NCBI GenBank assembly: GCA_021325315.1
Contig: JAJPHK010000071.1
Location: forward strand, 1-32,624
DNA: 32,624 nt
Direction: 5' to 3'
From: Alphaproteobacteria bacterium
GTDB lineage: Bacteria; Pseudomonadota; Alphaproteobacteria; Rhizobiales; Xanthobacteraceae
The notes beneath the pieces are model-generated. The model was given only the letters and a program-made list of their open reading frames with translations, was not told where the DNA came from and searched no databases. Positions 1 through 7,678 of this stretch are shown in pieces. Numbering within the stretch: the stretch's first letter is position 1; the number at the start of each line of letters is the position of its first letter. A program made the position numbers and the translations under genes.

Positions 1-33
1 AAGCTCGAGGCGATTTGCACTGACAGCAGGCAT
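1..33 (-). CDS. nusA: Transcription termination/antitermination factor NusA, first 11 codons
   Basis: The minus strand reads ATG followed by codons for MPAVSANRLEL before the window edge. This matches the usual start of alphaproteobacterial NusA (M-A-V-S-A-N-R-L-E-L), and nusA directly follows rimP in nearly all bacteria. A GGAGAG Shine-Dalgarno lies about 5 bases upstream and overlaps the rimP stop codon, so the two genes are probably translationally coupled. NusA binds RNA polymerase and modulates pausing, termination and antitermination. Everything beyond codon 11 lies outside the window, so only the start is supported here. Confidence 0.75.
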   Translation of the reverse strand, partial: MPAVSANRLEL

Positions 34-42
34 GTTTCTCTC

Positions 43-633
43 CTAATGGACCTCAGCGCGGCGTTCCTCGGCCGCGGCTTGTTCGAGTTGTTTTTCGCGC
101 TTCATCGTCTTCTTGATCAGCGCGTCGGTTAAAACGAGTTTCGCTTCCGCCATGTCCGTGATCGGCAGGCGGAATGTCTGGCCGGCATCCTTTACGCGCA
201 ATAGGGCATGATCGCCTTCGACGCCAACAATCTCGCCGCGAAAACGCTTGCGGCCGTCGACCATGACGCTCATTTCGATCTTCGCTTCGTCGCCTTGCGC
301 GCGCTCGAAATCGGAAAGCCGCACGAGCGGGCGGTCGATGCCGGGCGAGGACAGCTCGAGCCGGTAACCGCCCCGGATCGGATCTTCGACATCGATCACC
401 GGCGAAATCGCGCGCGACGCCGCCTCGCAATCGTCGATCGTGAAGGTACCGTCGGGCCGTTCGGCCATGATCTGCACCGTGCAGCCGTCGCGGCCCGAGA
501 CGTGAACGCGCACCAGGCGATAGCCCAAGCCCGCGAGCGTCGGCTCGACGATCGCGGCAAGCCGCGCGTCGAGGCCCGTCTCGGTGATGAGCCGCGGCTC
601 TTGCAGACTGTTACTCGTATCCGTCCCGTTCAT
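43..633 (-). CDS. rimP: Ribosome maturation factor RimP
   Basis: A 196-residue protein that assists assembly and 5' domain folding of the 30S ribosomal subunit in the cytoplasm. The N-terminal RimP domain (about residues 20-100) contains the family stretches [20 protein letters not shown] and [14 protein letters not shown]. The C-terminal Sm-like beta-barrel follows (about 105-170, with [15 protein letters not shown]). A charged tail rich in Lys, Glu and Ala closes the protein. The length is normal for alphaproteobacteria. The stop codon overlaps the Shine-Dalgarno of nusA. There is no clear Shine-Dalgarno before the ATG; the leader instead carries a terminator hairpin ending 15 bases upstream, so entry of RNA polymerase into this operon is probably controlled. 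Confidence 0.95.
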   Translation of the reverse strand: MNGTDTSNSLQEPRLITETGLDARLAAIVEPTLAGLGYRLVRVHVSGRDGCTVQIMAERPDGTFTIDDCEAASRAISPVIDVEDPIRGGYRLELSSPGIDRPLVRLSDFERAQGDEAKIEMSVMVDGRKRFRGEIVGVEGDHALLRVKDAGQTFRLPITDMAEAKLVLTDALIKKTMKREKQLEQAAAEERRAEVH

Positions 634-647
634 GGGGTTCCGGCTGG

Positions 648-692
648 CTAAATAAAAAAGAGCGGGGTCCGGCCGGGCCCCACTCCCATCAT
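648..692 (-). CDS. Possible 14-codon leader peptide upstream of rimP
   Basis: On the minus strand an AAGGA Shine-Dalgarno (701-697) precedes tandem ATG codons (692 and 689), opening a frame for [14 protein letters not shown] and a TAG stop at 650-648. The frame runs through both arms of the terminator hairpin and its U-tract and ends directly after it. A translating ribosome would therefore prevent the hairpin from forming. Part of the Shine-Dalgarno lies in a small hairpin of its own (CGGTC/GACCG, 707-694). Frames this short arise by chance, and only the combination of ribosome site, position and extent makes it notable. No known leader-peptide family is recognised. Confidence 0.3.
   Translation of the reverse strand: MMGVGPGRTPLFFI
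649..685 (-). terminator. Intrinsic terminator/attenuator in the rimP leader
   Basis: Reading the minus strand, a GC-rich stem (GAG, one mismatch, then GGGGCCC pairing with GGACCCC around a four-base loop) is followed at once by six T residues and ATTTA. The stem covers 685-660 and the U-tract 659-651. Only about 15 bases separate it from the rimP ATG, too few for a promoter. Transcription into rimP must therefore cross this structure, which makes it an attenuator candidate rather than a simple gene-end terminator. Confidence 0.65.
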
Positions 693-731
693 CCGGTCCT
701 TAGACCGTGCTGAGATGTTTGTTATGCCGCC

Positions 732-759
732 AATATAGCGCTGGTTTTGACAGAAGCAA
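732..759 (-). promoter_or_regulatory. Candidate rimP-nusA promoter
   Basis: The minus strand shows TTGCTT (759-754), a 16-base spacer and TATATT (737-732), a reasonable sigma-70 type pair. Transcription would start near 725, giving a leader of about 90 bases that contains the small hairpin, the 14-codon frame and the terminator. This is a prediction from sequence only. Confidence 0.4.
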
Positions 760-781
760 GGGCGCTGGCCCCGCATTAATT

Positions 782-937
782 GTCATTACCGGGCCGCCGC
801 GCCCCGGCGAGCATTGCGAGCCGTTGGCGCGCGCGAGACCCGGTAATCCATGATGAATCGGATAGCCGCATGGATCACCGGGTCTCGCAGCGTTAGCCGC
901 TCGCTACGCTCGCGGAACGCTGCGGCCCGGTGATGAC
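782..937. repeat. Composite nested palindromic element in the trmB-rimP gap
   Basis: This fills much of the 320-base gene-free stretch 634-953. An outer inverted repeat (782-797 against 922-937, 15 of 16 bases) surrounds an inner one (833-852 against 869-888, 19 of 20 bases, with arm core GAGACCCGGT). The sequence between the arms is also GC-rich and partly self-complementary. Its mismatches are T/C changes that keep G-U pairing in one RNA strand, suggesting that a folded form is maintained. It resembles the small non-coding palindromic repeats dispersed in Rhizobiales genomes, but copy number cannot be seen in this window. Confidence 0.7.
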
Positions 938-953
938 GAGGATTAGTTAACGC

Positions 954-1655
954 TTAAAGCCGGACGAACGTGAAATACGCCGGTTTTCGCCCCTCGCGCA
1001 CCGCCTTCGCTTCATAGCGGGTGCCGGGAAATCCGGGCCAGGGTTTGAGCCAATCCTCGGGGTGCTCCGCCGTCCACTCGAAGGCGCCGGAACGCGCGAA
1101 GCGGATGAGCGCCCACTCGGCATAGTGCGGAATGTCGGTGGCGAAGCGCACGAGGCCGCGGGGTTTCAGCACACGCGCGATTTTTTTCACCCGCCCGTCG
1201 GAAATAAAGCGGCGCTTCCAGTGCCGCCGTTTCGGCCAGGGATCGGGATAGAGAATGTCGAGACGCTCGAGGCTTCCCTCCGGCAGCCAGTCGAGGAGCG
1301 GCTGCGCGTCGCCATGATGCACGCGCACATTCGAAAGTTTCTCTTCCATGAGCGAAGCGACGAATTTCGCAACGCCGTTCAGATAGACATCGCAGCCGAT
1401 ATGGCCGATGCCGGAATTCGTGCGCGCCTCATGCAGGAGATTCTCGCCGCTGCCGAAACCGATCTCCAGCCGCACGCCGGAAACCGGCTGCGGGAACAGG
1501 GAGCGCAAATCGGCGGGCGCGGGTTTCGAAAGATCGAGCGAAAGACGCGGCAGCGCCTCCTGTATGAGGTGCGCCTGGCCTTTGCGCAGCGGATGTCCTT
1601 TGCGGCGCCCGTAAAAAGCGCCGCGCGATTTTGCAGGTATCGGCTCGGAATTCAT
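954..1655 (-). CDS. trmB: tRNA (guanine-N7-)-methyltransferase TrmB
   Basis: A 233-residue SAM-dependent enzyme that methylates G46 in the variable loop of tRNAs. The Rossmann-fold SAM site is visible as RLEIGFGSGENLLHEA (about residues 62-77). The family signature YPDPWPKRRHWKRRFI follows at about 135-150, and the conserved TRYEAKA near the C-terminus (about 213) is also present. The N-terminal FYGRRKGHPLRKGQ segment is typical of the family. It lies 26 bases downstream of metK on the same strand, so the SAM-producing enzyme and this SAM user are probably co-transcribed. No Shine-Dalgarno is evident before the ATG. The full length and intact motifs make the call secure. Confidence 0.96.
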   Translation of the reverse strand: MNSEPIPAKSRGAFYGRRKGHPLRKGQAHLIQEALPRLSLDLSKPAPADLRSLFPQPVSGVRLEIGFGSGENLLHEARTNSGIGHIGCDVYLNGVAKFVASLMEEKLSNVRVHHGDAQPLLDWLPEGSLERLDILYPDPWPKRRHWKRRFISDGRVKKIARVLKPRGLVRFATDIPHYAEWALIRFARSGAFEWTAEHPEDWLKPWPGFPGTRYEAKAVREGRKPAYFTFVRL

Positions 1656-1681
1656 GCGCGGGCTCTACACCGCGCTTGCGT

Positions 1682-2875
<1,194 letters not shown>

Positions 2876-2907
2876 TGAGCTCACTCCTGAAATCCCCGAA
2901 TGCGGCC

Positions 2908-2930
2908 TGCCCGGCCCCCGGGCGGGGGCA
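2908..2930 (-). other. GC-rich alternative hairpins in the metK leader
   Basis: The segment between the XRE gene and metK contains GCCCCC...GGGGGC arms (2914-2929). A competing pairing of TGCCC with GGGCA (2908-2930) is also possible. Either would be a stable RNA hairpin 30-55 bases before the GTG start. I do not find the conserved core of a SAM-II or SAM/SAH riboswitch. The structure may affect translation or simply reflect high GC. Confidence 0.35.
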
Positions 2931-3009
2931 TCTTCTCGCAAGGGTAGCATGCCGCGGTCAAGCGCGGCGCTAAATCACAGAACTACAAAGGTAAACACGC
3001 GCCGTCGGG

Positions 3010-3417
3010 TTATTGTTCCTCGCCGGCCATCGACTCGACGAGGTCGACGATCCGCCGGCGTATCTTGGCGTCCTTGATTTTCATGAAGGCCTTGGTGAGC
3101 GCGAGGCCGTCGGAGCTCGCGAGAAAATCGGAAACGTAAGCGGGCGAGGAGGGTTCGGAAATTCCCGCGGCTTCCGCGGCGTCGGGAACCGGCGCGCCCT
3201 CGAAAAAGAAGGACGGCGGAACCGAAAGTGAAGTCGCGATCTGCTGCAGGCGGCTCGCGCCGACGCGATTCGTGCCCTTTTCGTATTTTTGAATCTGCTG
3301 AAAGGTGATGCCGAGCTTTTCGCCGAGTTTCTCTTGCGACATTCCGATCATCATGCGCCGCATACGGACGCGCGCGCCGACATGTTTGTCGATGGGGTTC
3401 GGCGATTTTTTCGTCAT
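3010..3417 (-). CDS. XRE-family (Cro/CI) transcriptional regulator, PraR-like
   Basis: A 135-residue DNA-binding protein. The helix-turn-helix spans about residues 15-70 and is clear in RMRRMMIGMSQEKLGEKLG and ITFQQIQKYEKGTNRVGASRL. The C-terminal part (about 95-135) is helical and charged and ends LVESMAGEEQ. The start is set at 3417 because GGAG lies 6 bases upstream; an upstream in-frame ATG at 3465 lacks support. This small regulator beside metK and lnt is widely conserved in Rhizobiales. It resembles PraR of Azorhizobium and Rhizobium, which represses adhesin and surface genes. The PraR link is from memory of the family, and the actual targets here are unknown. Confidence 0.85.
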   Translation of the reverse strand: MTKKSPNPIDKHVGARVRMRRMMIGMSQEKLGEKLGITFQQIQKYEKGTNRVGASRLQQIATSLSVPPSFFFEGAPVPDAAEAAGISEPSSPAYVSDFLASSDGLALTKAFMKIKDAKIRRRIVDLVESMAGEEQ

Positions 3418-3488
3418 TTCAGTCTCCGGAACCGCGTGCTCCGTGACAAACCGACGAAGCATCAAGATGTATTTTTACCGCTAAGCGG

Positions 3489-3528
3489 CCAAGTCGCAAG
3501 CGTTAGTGTTTCGACTTGCATACAAGTC
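3489..3528. promoter_or_regulatory. GACTTG inverted-repeat cluster upstream of the XRE regulator
   Basis: Three copies of the hexamer GACTTG/CAAGTC occur within 40 bases: CAAGTCG at 3489-3495, CGACTTG at 3512-3518 and CAAGTC at 3523-3528. The last two form a perfect 6-base-pair palindrome, GACTTG-CATA-CAAGTC (3513-3528), which includes the lnt stop codon. The cluster lies 70-110 bases before the XRE start codon, so it looks like an operator, possibly autoregulatory. The palindrome could instead act as a short hairpin. No binding data are available. Confidence 0.4.
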
Positions 3529-5113
3529 AATACGAATTGTTGCGTTTGCGCGATGCGAAAACGAAACCCGCGAAACAAATCGCGATCACGAGCGCTCCTG
3601 CGTCGCGATATCGTGCGTAAAATGTGGGCTTGAGCGGCATCGGCAGTTTCGAATCGAGAACGCCTTCTTCGCCAAGCGGAATCGATTTTAGAATTCTTCC
3701 GAACGGATCGATCACCGCCGAGATCCCGCTGTTCGTTGCGCGAACGAGCGGCAAACCTTCTTCGACGGTGCGCAGCCTCGCTTGCGCAAGATGCTGATAG
3801 GGACCCGGCGTCATGCCGAACCACGCGTCGTTCGAGACGTTCAGCATCCAGGCCGGGCGGGGACCGTCCGGAATCACCTCGCCGGGGAAGATCGCTTCGT
3901 AGCAAATAAGAGGAGCGGCTGGCGGCAGGCCCGGAATCGAAAGCGCCCGCAATTTCGGCCCGGCGGAAAATCCGCCGCGCTGGCGCGTGAGCTGCTCGAG
4001 TCCGAGGCTCTCCATGAAATGCTGGAATGGCAGATATTCGCCGAAAGGAACCAGATGCACCTTGTCATAGGTGGCGATGATCGAACCATCGGCGCCGACC
4101 ACGCGAATGCTGTTGTAGTAGTGCGGTTCCTTTTCTCCGTTCTTCGGTTCCTCGTAGCGGGCGGCTCCCGTCACCAGAATCGTGCCGGGTGCAATCAGCT
4201 TCGAGATGCGCGCGAGCATGTCCGCTTCGCGCTCCAGAAAAAACGGAAAGGCCGACTCAGGCCAAAAGAGGTGCGTGACGTCCTTTACCCCCTGGACTTC
4301 GGGGCTCGTCGCCCGGTCGCTGATGGATATATAGCGATCCATGATTTCGTTTTTCGCCGAGGTGCGGAAACGCTCGTCCTGCGAAAGATTGGGCTGCATG
4401 ATGCGAAGCTGCGCATCCGGATAGAAAGCGGCTTCGGCCGTCGAAAGCCGGTAAAAACCGAAGCCCGCGAGCGCGGCGAGCGCGAACGCTGAAAGGGCGG
4501 GCGCCAGCATTCGCCGCCTTTTGTCGATCAGCGTGGCGGGACTTGCGAAGATCGCGAGCGCCAGCAACGTCAGCCCCCACAAGCCGACATAGGCGGCACC
4601 TTGCGAGAACCAGGAAATGCCGCCGAGCGCATAGCCGAAGCTGTTCCATGGAAAGCCCGTCAGCACATGGCCGCGCAGCCAGTCGGCGATCGTGAGGCCG
4701 AGCGCGAAGGCGAAAATTCGCGCCGCCCCGGGGCTCCACAGATAGCGTGCGATCAGCGCGCCGAGCGCGGTGAAGAGCGCGAGAAACATCGGGAGCCCCA
4801 CTATGGGGAGCGGCAAGAGCCAGGCGAATTGATCGGCGTCCACGAGAAACGCCATCCCGATCCAGTAAAGCCCCGCGAGAAAATAGCCGAAGCCGAACCA
4901 CCAGCCGGTAAGGAACGCCGCGCGCAAGCCCGCGCGTCCGGCGCCGGCGCCGTCCAGGAGCCACACGAAAACCGGAAAAGTGACCGCGAGCACCGGCCAA
5001 AGATTGAACGGCGCCATCGAAAGCGCCGAAAGCGCGCCCGCGAAAAAGGCGATCAATCGCCGCCGCCAGCCCCAAGCGAGCACAATGCGGTAGGCGATAT
5101 CCGCGAGCTTCAT
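3527..5113 (-). CDS. lnt: Apolipoprotein N-acyltransferase Lnt
   Basis: A 528-residue inner-membrane enzyme that transfers an acyl chain from phospholipid to the N-terminal cysteine of diacylglyceryl lipoproteins, the last maturation step. The N-terminal 220 residues form several membrane segments (about 20-55, 62-85, 100-125, 132-150, 170-190, 205-222). A nitrilase-like periplasmic domain follows. The catalytic triad is intact: Glu286 in WPESAFP, Lys351 in YDKVHLVPFGEYLPF and Cys404 in PLICYEAIFP. NVSNDAWFG is also present. A final hydrophobic segment (about 505-520) ends the chain. The neighbour corC is often linked to lnt across proteobacteria. Confidence 0.97.
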   Translation of the reverse strand: MKLADIAYRIVLAWGWRRRLIAFFAGALSALSMAPFNLWPVLAVTFPVFVWLLDGAGAGRAGLRAAFLTGWWFGFGYFLAGLYWIGMAFLVDADQFAWLLPLPIVGLPMFLALFTALGALIARYLWSPGAARIFAFALGLTIADWLRGHVLTGFPWNSFGYALGGISWFSQGAAYVGLWGLTLLALAIFASPATLIDKRRRMLAPALSAFALAALAGFGFYRLSTAEAAFYPDAQLRIMQPNLSQDERFRTSAKNEIMDRYISISDRATSPEVQGVKDVTHLFWPESAFPFFLEREADMLARISKLIAPGTILVTGAARYEEPKNGEKEPHYYNSIRVVGADGSIIATYDKVHLVPFGEYLPFQHFMESLGLEQLTRQRGGFSAGPKLRALSIPGLPPAAPLICYEAIFPGEVIPDGPRPAWMLNVSNDAWFGMTPGPYQHLAQARLRTVEEGLPLVRATNSGISAVIDPFGRILKSIPLGEEGVLDSKLPMPLKPTFYARYRDAGALVIAICFAGFVFASRKRNNSY

Positions 5114-5140
5114 CGAATCAGAAATCCCGTTTCTGGCAGA

Positions 5141-5184
5141 GCATGATCCGGAAAAGCGGGCACCGGTTTTCCGAAAAGATCATG
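5141..5184. repeat. 44-bp palindromic repeat between corC and lnt
   Basis: The segment begins GCATGATC and ends GATCATGC, with internal arms GGAAAA and TTTTCC around a GCGGGCACCG-type centre. This near-perfect palindrome has the form of a small repeat I recall as very common between genes in Rhizobiales. It lies downstream of corC's start-proximal neighbour lnt, inside the 80-base gap, and probably forms a cruciform or RNA hairpin between the two genes. Confidence 0.75.
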
Positions 5185-5193
5185 CCGGGCGAA

Positions 5194-6186
5194 TCAAGCG
5201 CTTTTATCAGAAGCCGGGACCGCAGGGGACGGGGCCGGTGCCGCAGCCGCTTCCTCTCGCCGCTTCCGCATTTCCGGGGCGGGCCGGCGATAGATGCGAA
5301 TGCGCTTCACGCGGCGCGGGTCGGCGTCCAGCACCTCGAGTTCGAAATCGGCAGGACCTTTCAGGATTTCGCCCCGCACCGGCACGCGGCCCGCGATCTC
5401 GAACACGAGGCCGCCGAGGGTGTCGATTTCGCCCTCGACTTCCTCGCCGGGCGCGAAGCTCTCGCCGATCGCTCTGCGCGCGTCCTCCAGGCTGGTGCGC
5501 GCGTCCGCGATAAAACTGCCGTCGGGTTGCGCGGCGATCGTAGGCGCCTCGACATCGTGCTCGTCCTCGATGTCGCCGACGATCTGCTCGACGACGTCCT
5601 CCATCGAGACGAGTCCGTCGGTGCCGCCGTATTCGTCGATGACGAGCGCGAGATGCGTGCGCGCCGCCTGCATTTTCACGAGCAGGTCGGTCGCCGGCAT
5701 TGAGGCCGGCACATAGAGAAGGTGCCGCACGATTTTCGCCGCCGAAAGTTTCTCGTGCATGTTCACGGCGCCGGAGCTGATTTCGGGTGCGGCCTGCGAT
5801 CGCTCGGTCAGGTAAGCGACGAGGTCGCGGATATGCACCATCCCGGTCGGATCGTCGAGCGTGTCGTTATAGACGACGAGTCGCGAATGCCCGGCGCCCG
5901 CGAACACCTTCAAGAGCTCGCCGAGCTCGATGTCCTGCTGCACGGCCACGATGTCCGCGCGCGGCACCATGACGTCGCCGATCCTTCGCTCCCGGAGCGA
6001 GAGGATGTTCTGCAGCATCGTGCGCTCGGCCGGCGAGAATTCGGTTTCGTCCGGCTTCGCTTCCGCGAGGGCTTCCTTGAGCTCGCTGCGAAACGAGGTG
6101 CCGCGGCGAATGAGCGACTTGAAGCGCGCGAACCAGCTGTCGCCGTTTCGCTCTTCCGGATGCGGCGTTTCGGCGGGCGCGCTCAT
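5194..6186 (-). CDS. CBS-domain protein of the CorC/TlyC (hemolysin-like) family
   Basis: A 330-residue cytosolic protein without membrane segments. Residues about 60-125 form the first CBS domain (RIGDVMVPRADIVAV, GHSRLVVYNDTLDDPTGMVH) and about 145-205 the second (LLYVPASMPATDLL, HLALVIDEYGGTDGLVSMED). The acidic EQIVGDIEDEHD linker leads to a C-terminal CorC/HlyC transporter-associated domain (about 220-305). The tail is Ala/Pro-rich. Such proteins bind adenine nucleotides and have been linked to magnesium/cobalt efflux; the old hemolysin label is not evidence of toxin activity. The start codon overlaps the ybeY stop (ATGA), so translation is probably coupled. Confidence 0.92.
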   Translation of the reverse strand: MSAPAETPHPEERNGDSWFARFKSLIRRGTSFRSELKEALAEAKPDETEFSPAERTMLQNILSLRERRIGDVMVPRADIVAVQQDIELGELLKVFAGAGHSRLVVYNDTLDDPTGMVHIRDLVAYLTERSQAAPEISSGAVNMHEKLSAAKIVRHLLYVPASMPATDLLVKMQAARTHLALVIDEYGGTDGLVSMEDVVEQIVGDIEDEHDVEAPTIAAQPDGSFIADARTSLEDARRAIGESFAPGEEVEGEIDTLGGLVFEIAGRVPVRGEILKGPADFELEVLDADPRRVKRIRIYRRPAPEMRKRREEAAAAPAPSPAVPASDKSA

Positions 6187-6659
6187 GCCTCCGCCTCCGC
6201 GTGCGCGGCGTAGGGATCGGGAAAGCCGAGGCGCGCGAGAATTTTCGTCTCTTTCGCTTCCATCGCTTCCGCGTCGCGGTCGTTGCCGTGATCGAAGCCG
6301 AGGAGATGCAGAACGCCGTGCGCGGCAAGATGCGAAAGATGCGCGTCCACCCGTTTTCCCTCCTCGGCGGCTTCGCGAACGATAGTCTCGAAGGCAAGCA
6401 CCACGTCGCCGAAAAAGCGGACGCCGTTATGTTCCTCGTTCGAAGGAAACGAGAGCACGTTCGTCGGCTGGTCTTTCCCGCGAAAATTCCTGTTCAGTTC
6501 GCGCATGCGCCCGTCGTCGGCGAGCAAAATGCTCGCTTCGCCTTCCCGAACGCCGGCTTCTGCGAAAGCCGCGGCGGCGGCGCGGTGCACGATCAATTCG
6601 GCGCCCAGAATCCGGTGCCAGTCCTCGCACGCGACCGAAATTTCGATTGCGACACTCAC
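6183..6659 (-). CDS. ybeY: Endoribonuclease YbeY
   Basis: A 158-residue single-strand endoribonuclease that acts in 16S rRNA 3'-end maturation and 70S ribosome quality control. The zinc-binding signature H-x3-H-x5-H is complete in HGVLHLLGFDH (about residues 114-124). The conserved LNRNFRGKDQPTNVLSFP block (about 54-71) is also present. The first codons overlap the end of phoH and the stop overlaps corC. The phoH-ybeY-corC-lnt order is the standard proteobacterial cluster, which supports a joint role in ribosome and envelope maintenance. Confidence 0.96.
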   Translation of the reverse strand: MSVAIEISVACEDWHRILGAELIVHRAAAAAFAEAGVREGEASILLADDGRMRELNRNFRGKDQPTNVLSFPSNEEHNGVRFFGDVVLAFETIVREAAEEGKRVDAHLSHLAAHGVLHLLGFDHGNDRDAEAMEAKETKILARLGFPDPYAAHAEAEA

Positions 6660-7678
6660 GGCGTTTCCGCTTTCCGTTTATCCGCGCTGTCATAGGCGCT
6701 GACGATGCGGGAGACGAGTTCGTGACGGACGACGTCGCTCGCGTCGAACGCGATATGCCCGACATCGGCGAGCCCCGGCAAAAGGCCGATCGCCTCGATG
6801 AGTCCGGACTTTTGCCCGGGCGGCAGGTCGATTTGCGACGGGTCGCCCGTCACCATCATGCGCGAATTTTCCCCGAGCCGCGTCAGAAACATTTTCATCT
6901 GCATCGATGTCGTATTTTGCGCCTCGTCCAGAATGACGGCGGCATTCGAGAGCGTCCGGCCGCGCATGAAGGCGAGCGGAGCGATTTCGATATCGCCCGA
7001 TTGCAGCGCGCGCTCGAAAATCCCGCGATCCATCAGATCGAAAAAGGCGTCGTAAATCGGCCGGAGATAAGGATCGACTTTCTCGCGCATGTCGCCGGGC
7101 AGAAAGCCGAGCCGCTCGCCCGCCTCGACCGCCGGCCGCGAGAGCACGATGCGATCGACCTCGCGCCGCTCGAAAAGATGAACCGCATGCGCGACCGCAA
7201 GCCACGTCTTGCCGGTGCCGGCGGGGCCGGTGCCGAAGACGAGCGTGTTTTTCTGCAGCGCCCGCATATAGGCGTCCTGGCCCGCCGTGCGCGCGCGCAC
7301 GAGCCGCTTGCGCAAACGGATTTCGGCGAAATGGCCGTGGCCGCCATGCTCCGTTTCCGCTCGCGGCGCATGCGTCACCTGCCGGATCGCGCCCTCGACG
7401 TCGCCGTGCGTGATCTCATGGCCGCTCTTGATCTGCTTGTAGAGCGAGGCGAGCGCGCGTCGCGCCTGCTGGCAGGCTTCGCTTTCGCCTTCGATCGTAA
7501 GCTTGTTGCCGCGCTGGTCGGCGATGACGCCGAGCCGCCGCTCGATCAGCGCGAGATTTTCCGCGTGACGGCCGAACAGGATCGAAGCGAGCTTGTTGTC
7601 GTCGAATTCGAGCACGATTGCGGCCGGCTTCACGCGTGTATCTTGCCAGGGCTTACGGCTCGTTCCGGGGTCGCGCAA
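6656..7678 (-). CDS. phoH: PhoH-like ATPase YbeZ (TTG start)
   Basis: A 340-residue PhoH-family NTPase, thought to work with YbeY in RNA processing. An N-terminal region that may bind RNA (about 20-100) precedes the ATPase domain. Walker A is GPAGTGKT (about residues 149-156), Walker B is VILDEAQN (about 247-254), and MVTGDPSQIDLP carries the sensor region. I take TTG at 7678 as the start because AGGAG lies 8 bases upstream and the codon directly follows the miaB stop. The alternative GTG 14 codons later lacks a ribosome site. The end overlaps ybeY by 4 bases. Confidence 0.94.
   Translation of the reverse strand: MRDPGTSRKPWQDTRVKPAAIVLEFDDNKLASILFGRHAENLALIERRLGVIADQRGNKLTIEGESEACQQARRALASLYKQIKSGHEITHGDVEGAIRQVTHAPRAETEHGGHGHFAEIRLRKRLVRARTAGQDAYMRALQKNTLVFGTGPAGTGKTWLAVAHAVHLFERREVDRIVLSRPAVEAGERLGFLPGDMREKVDPYLRPIYDAFFDLMDRGIFERALQSGDIEIAPLAFMRGRTLSNAAVILDEAQNTTSMQMKMFLTRLGENSRMMVTGDPSQIDLPPGQKSGLIEAIGLLPGLADVGHIAFDASDVVRHELVSRIVSAYDSADKRKAETP

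Noticed and set aside
2876-3009. SAM riboswitch upstream of metK
   Set aside because: I looked for SAM-II and SAM/SAH-type conserved cores in the leader and did not find them; only GC hairpins are present. A covariance-model search would settle this.
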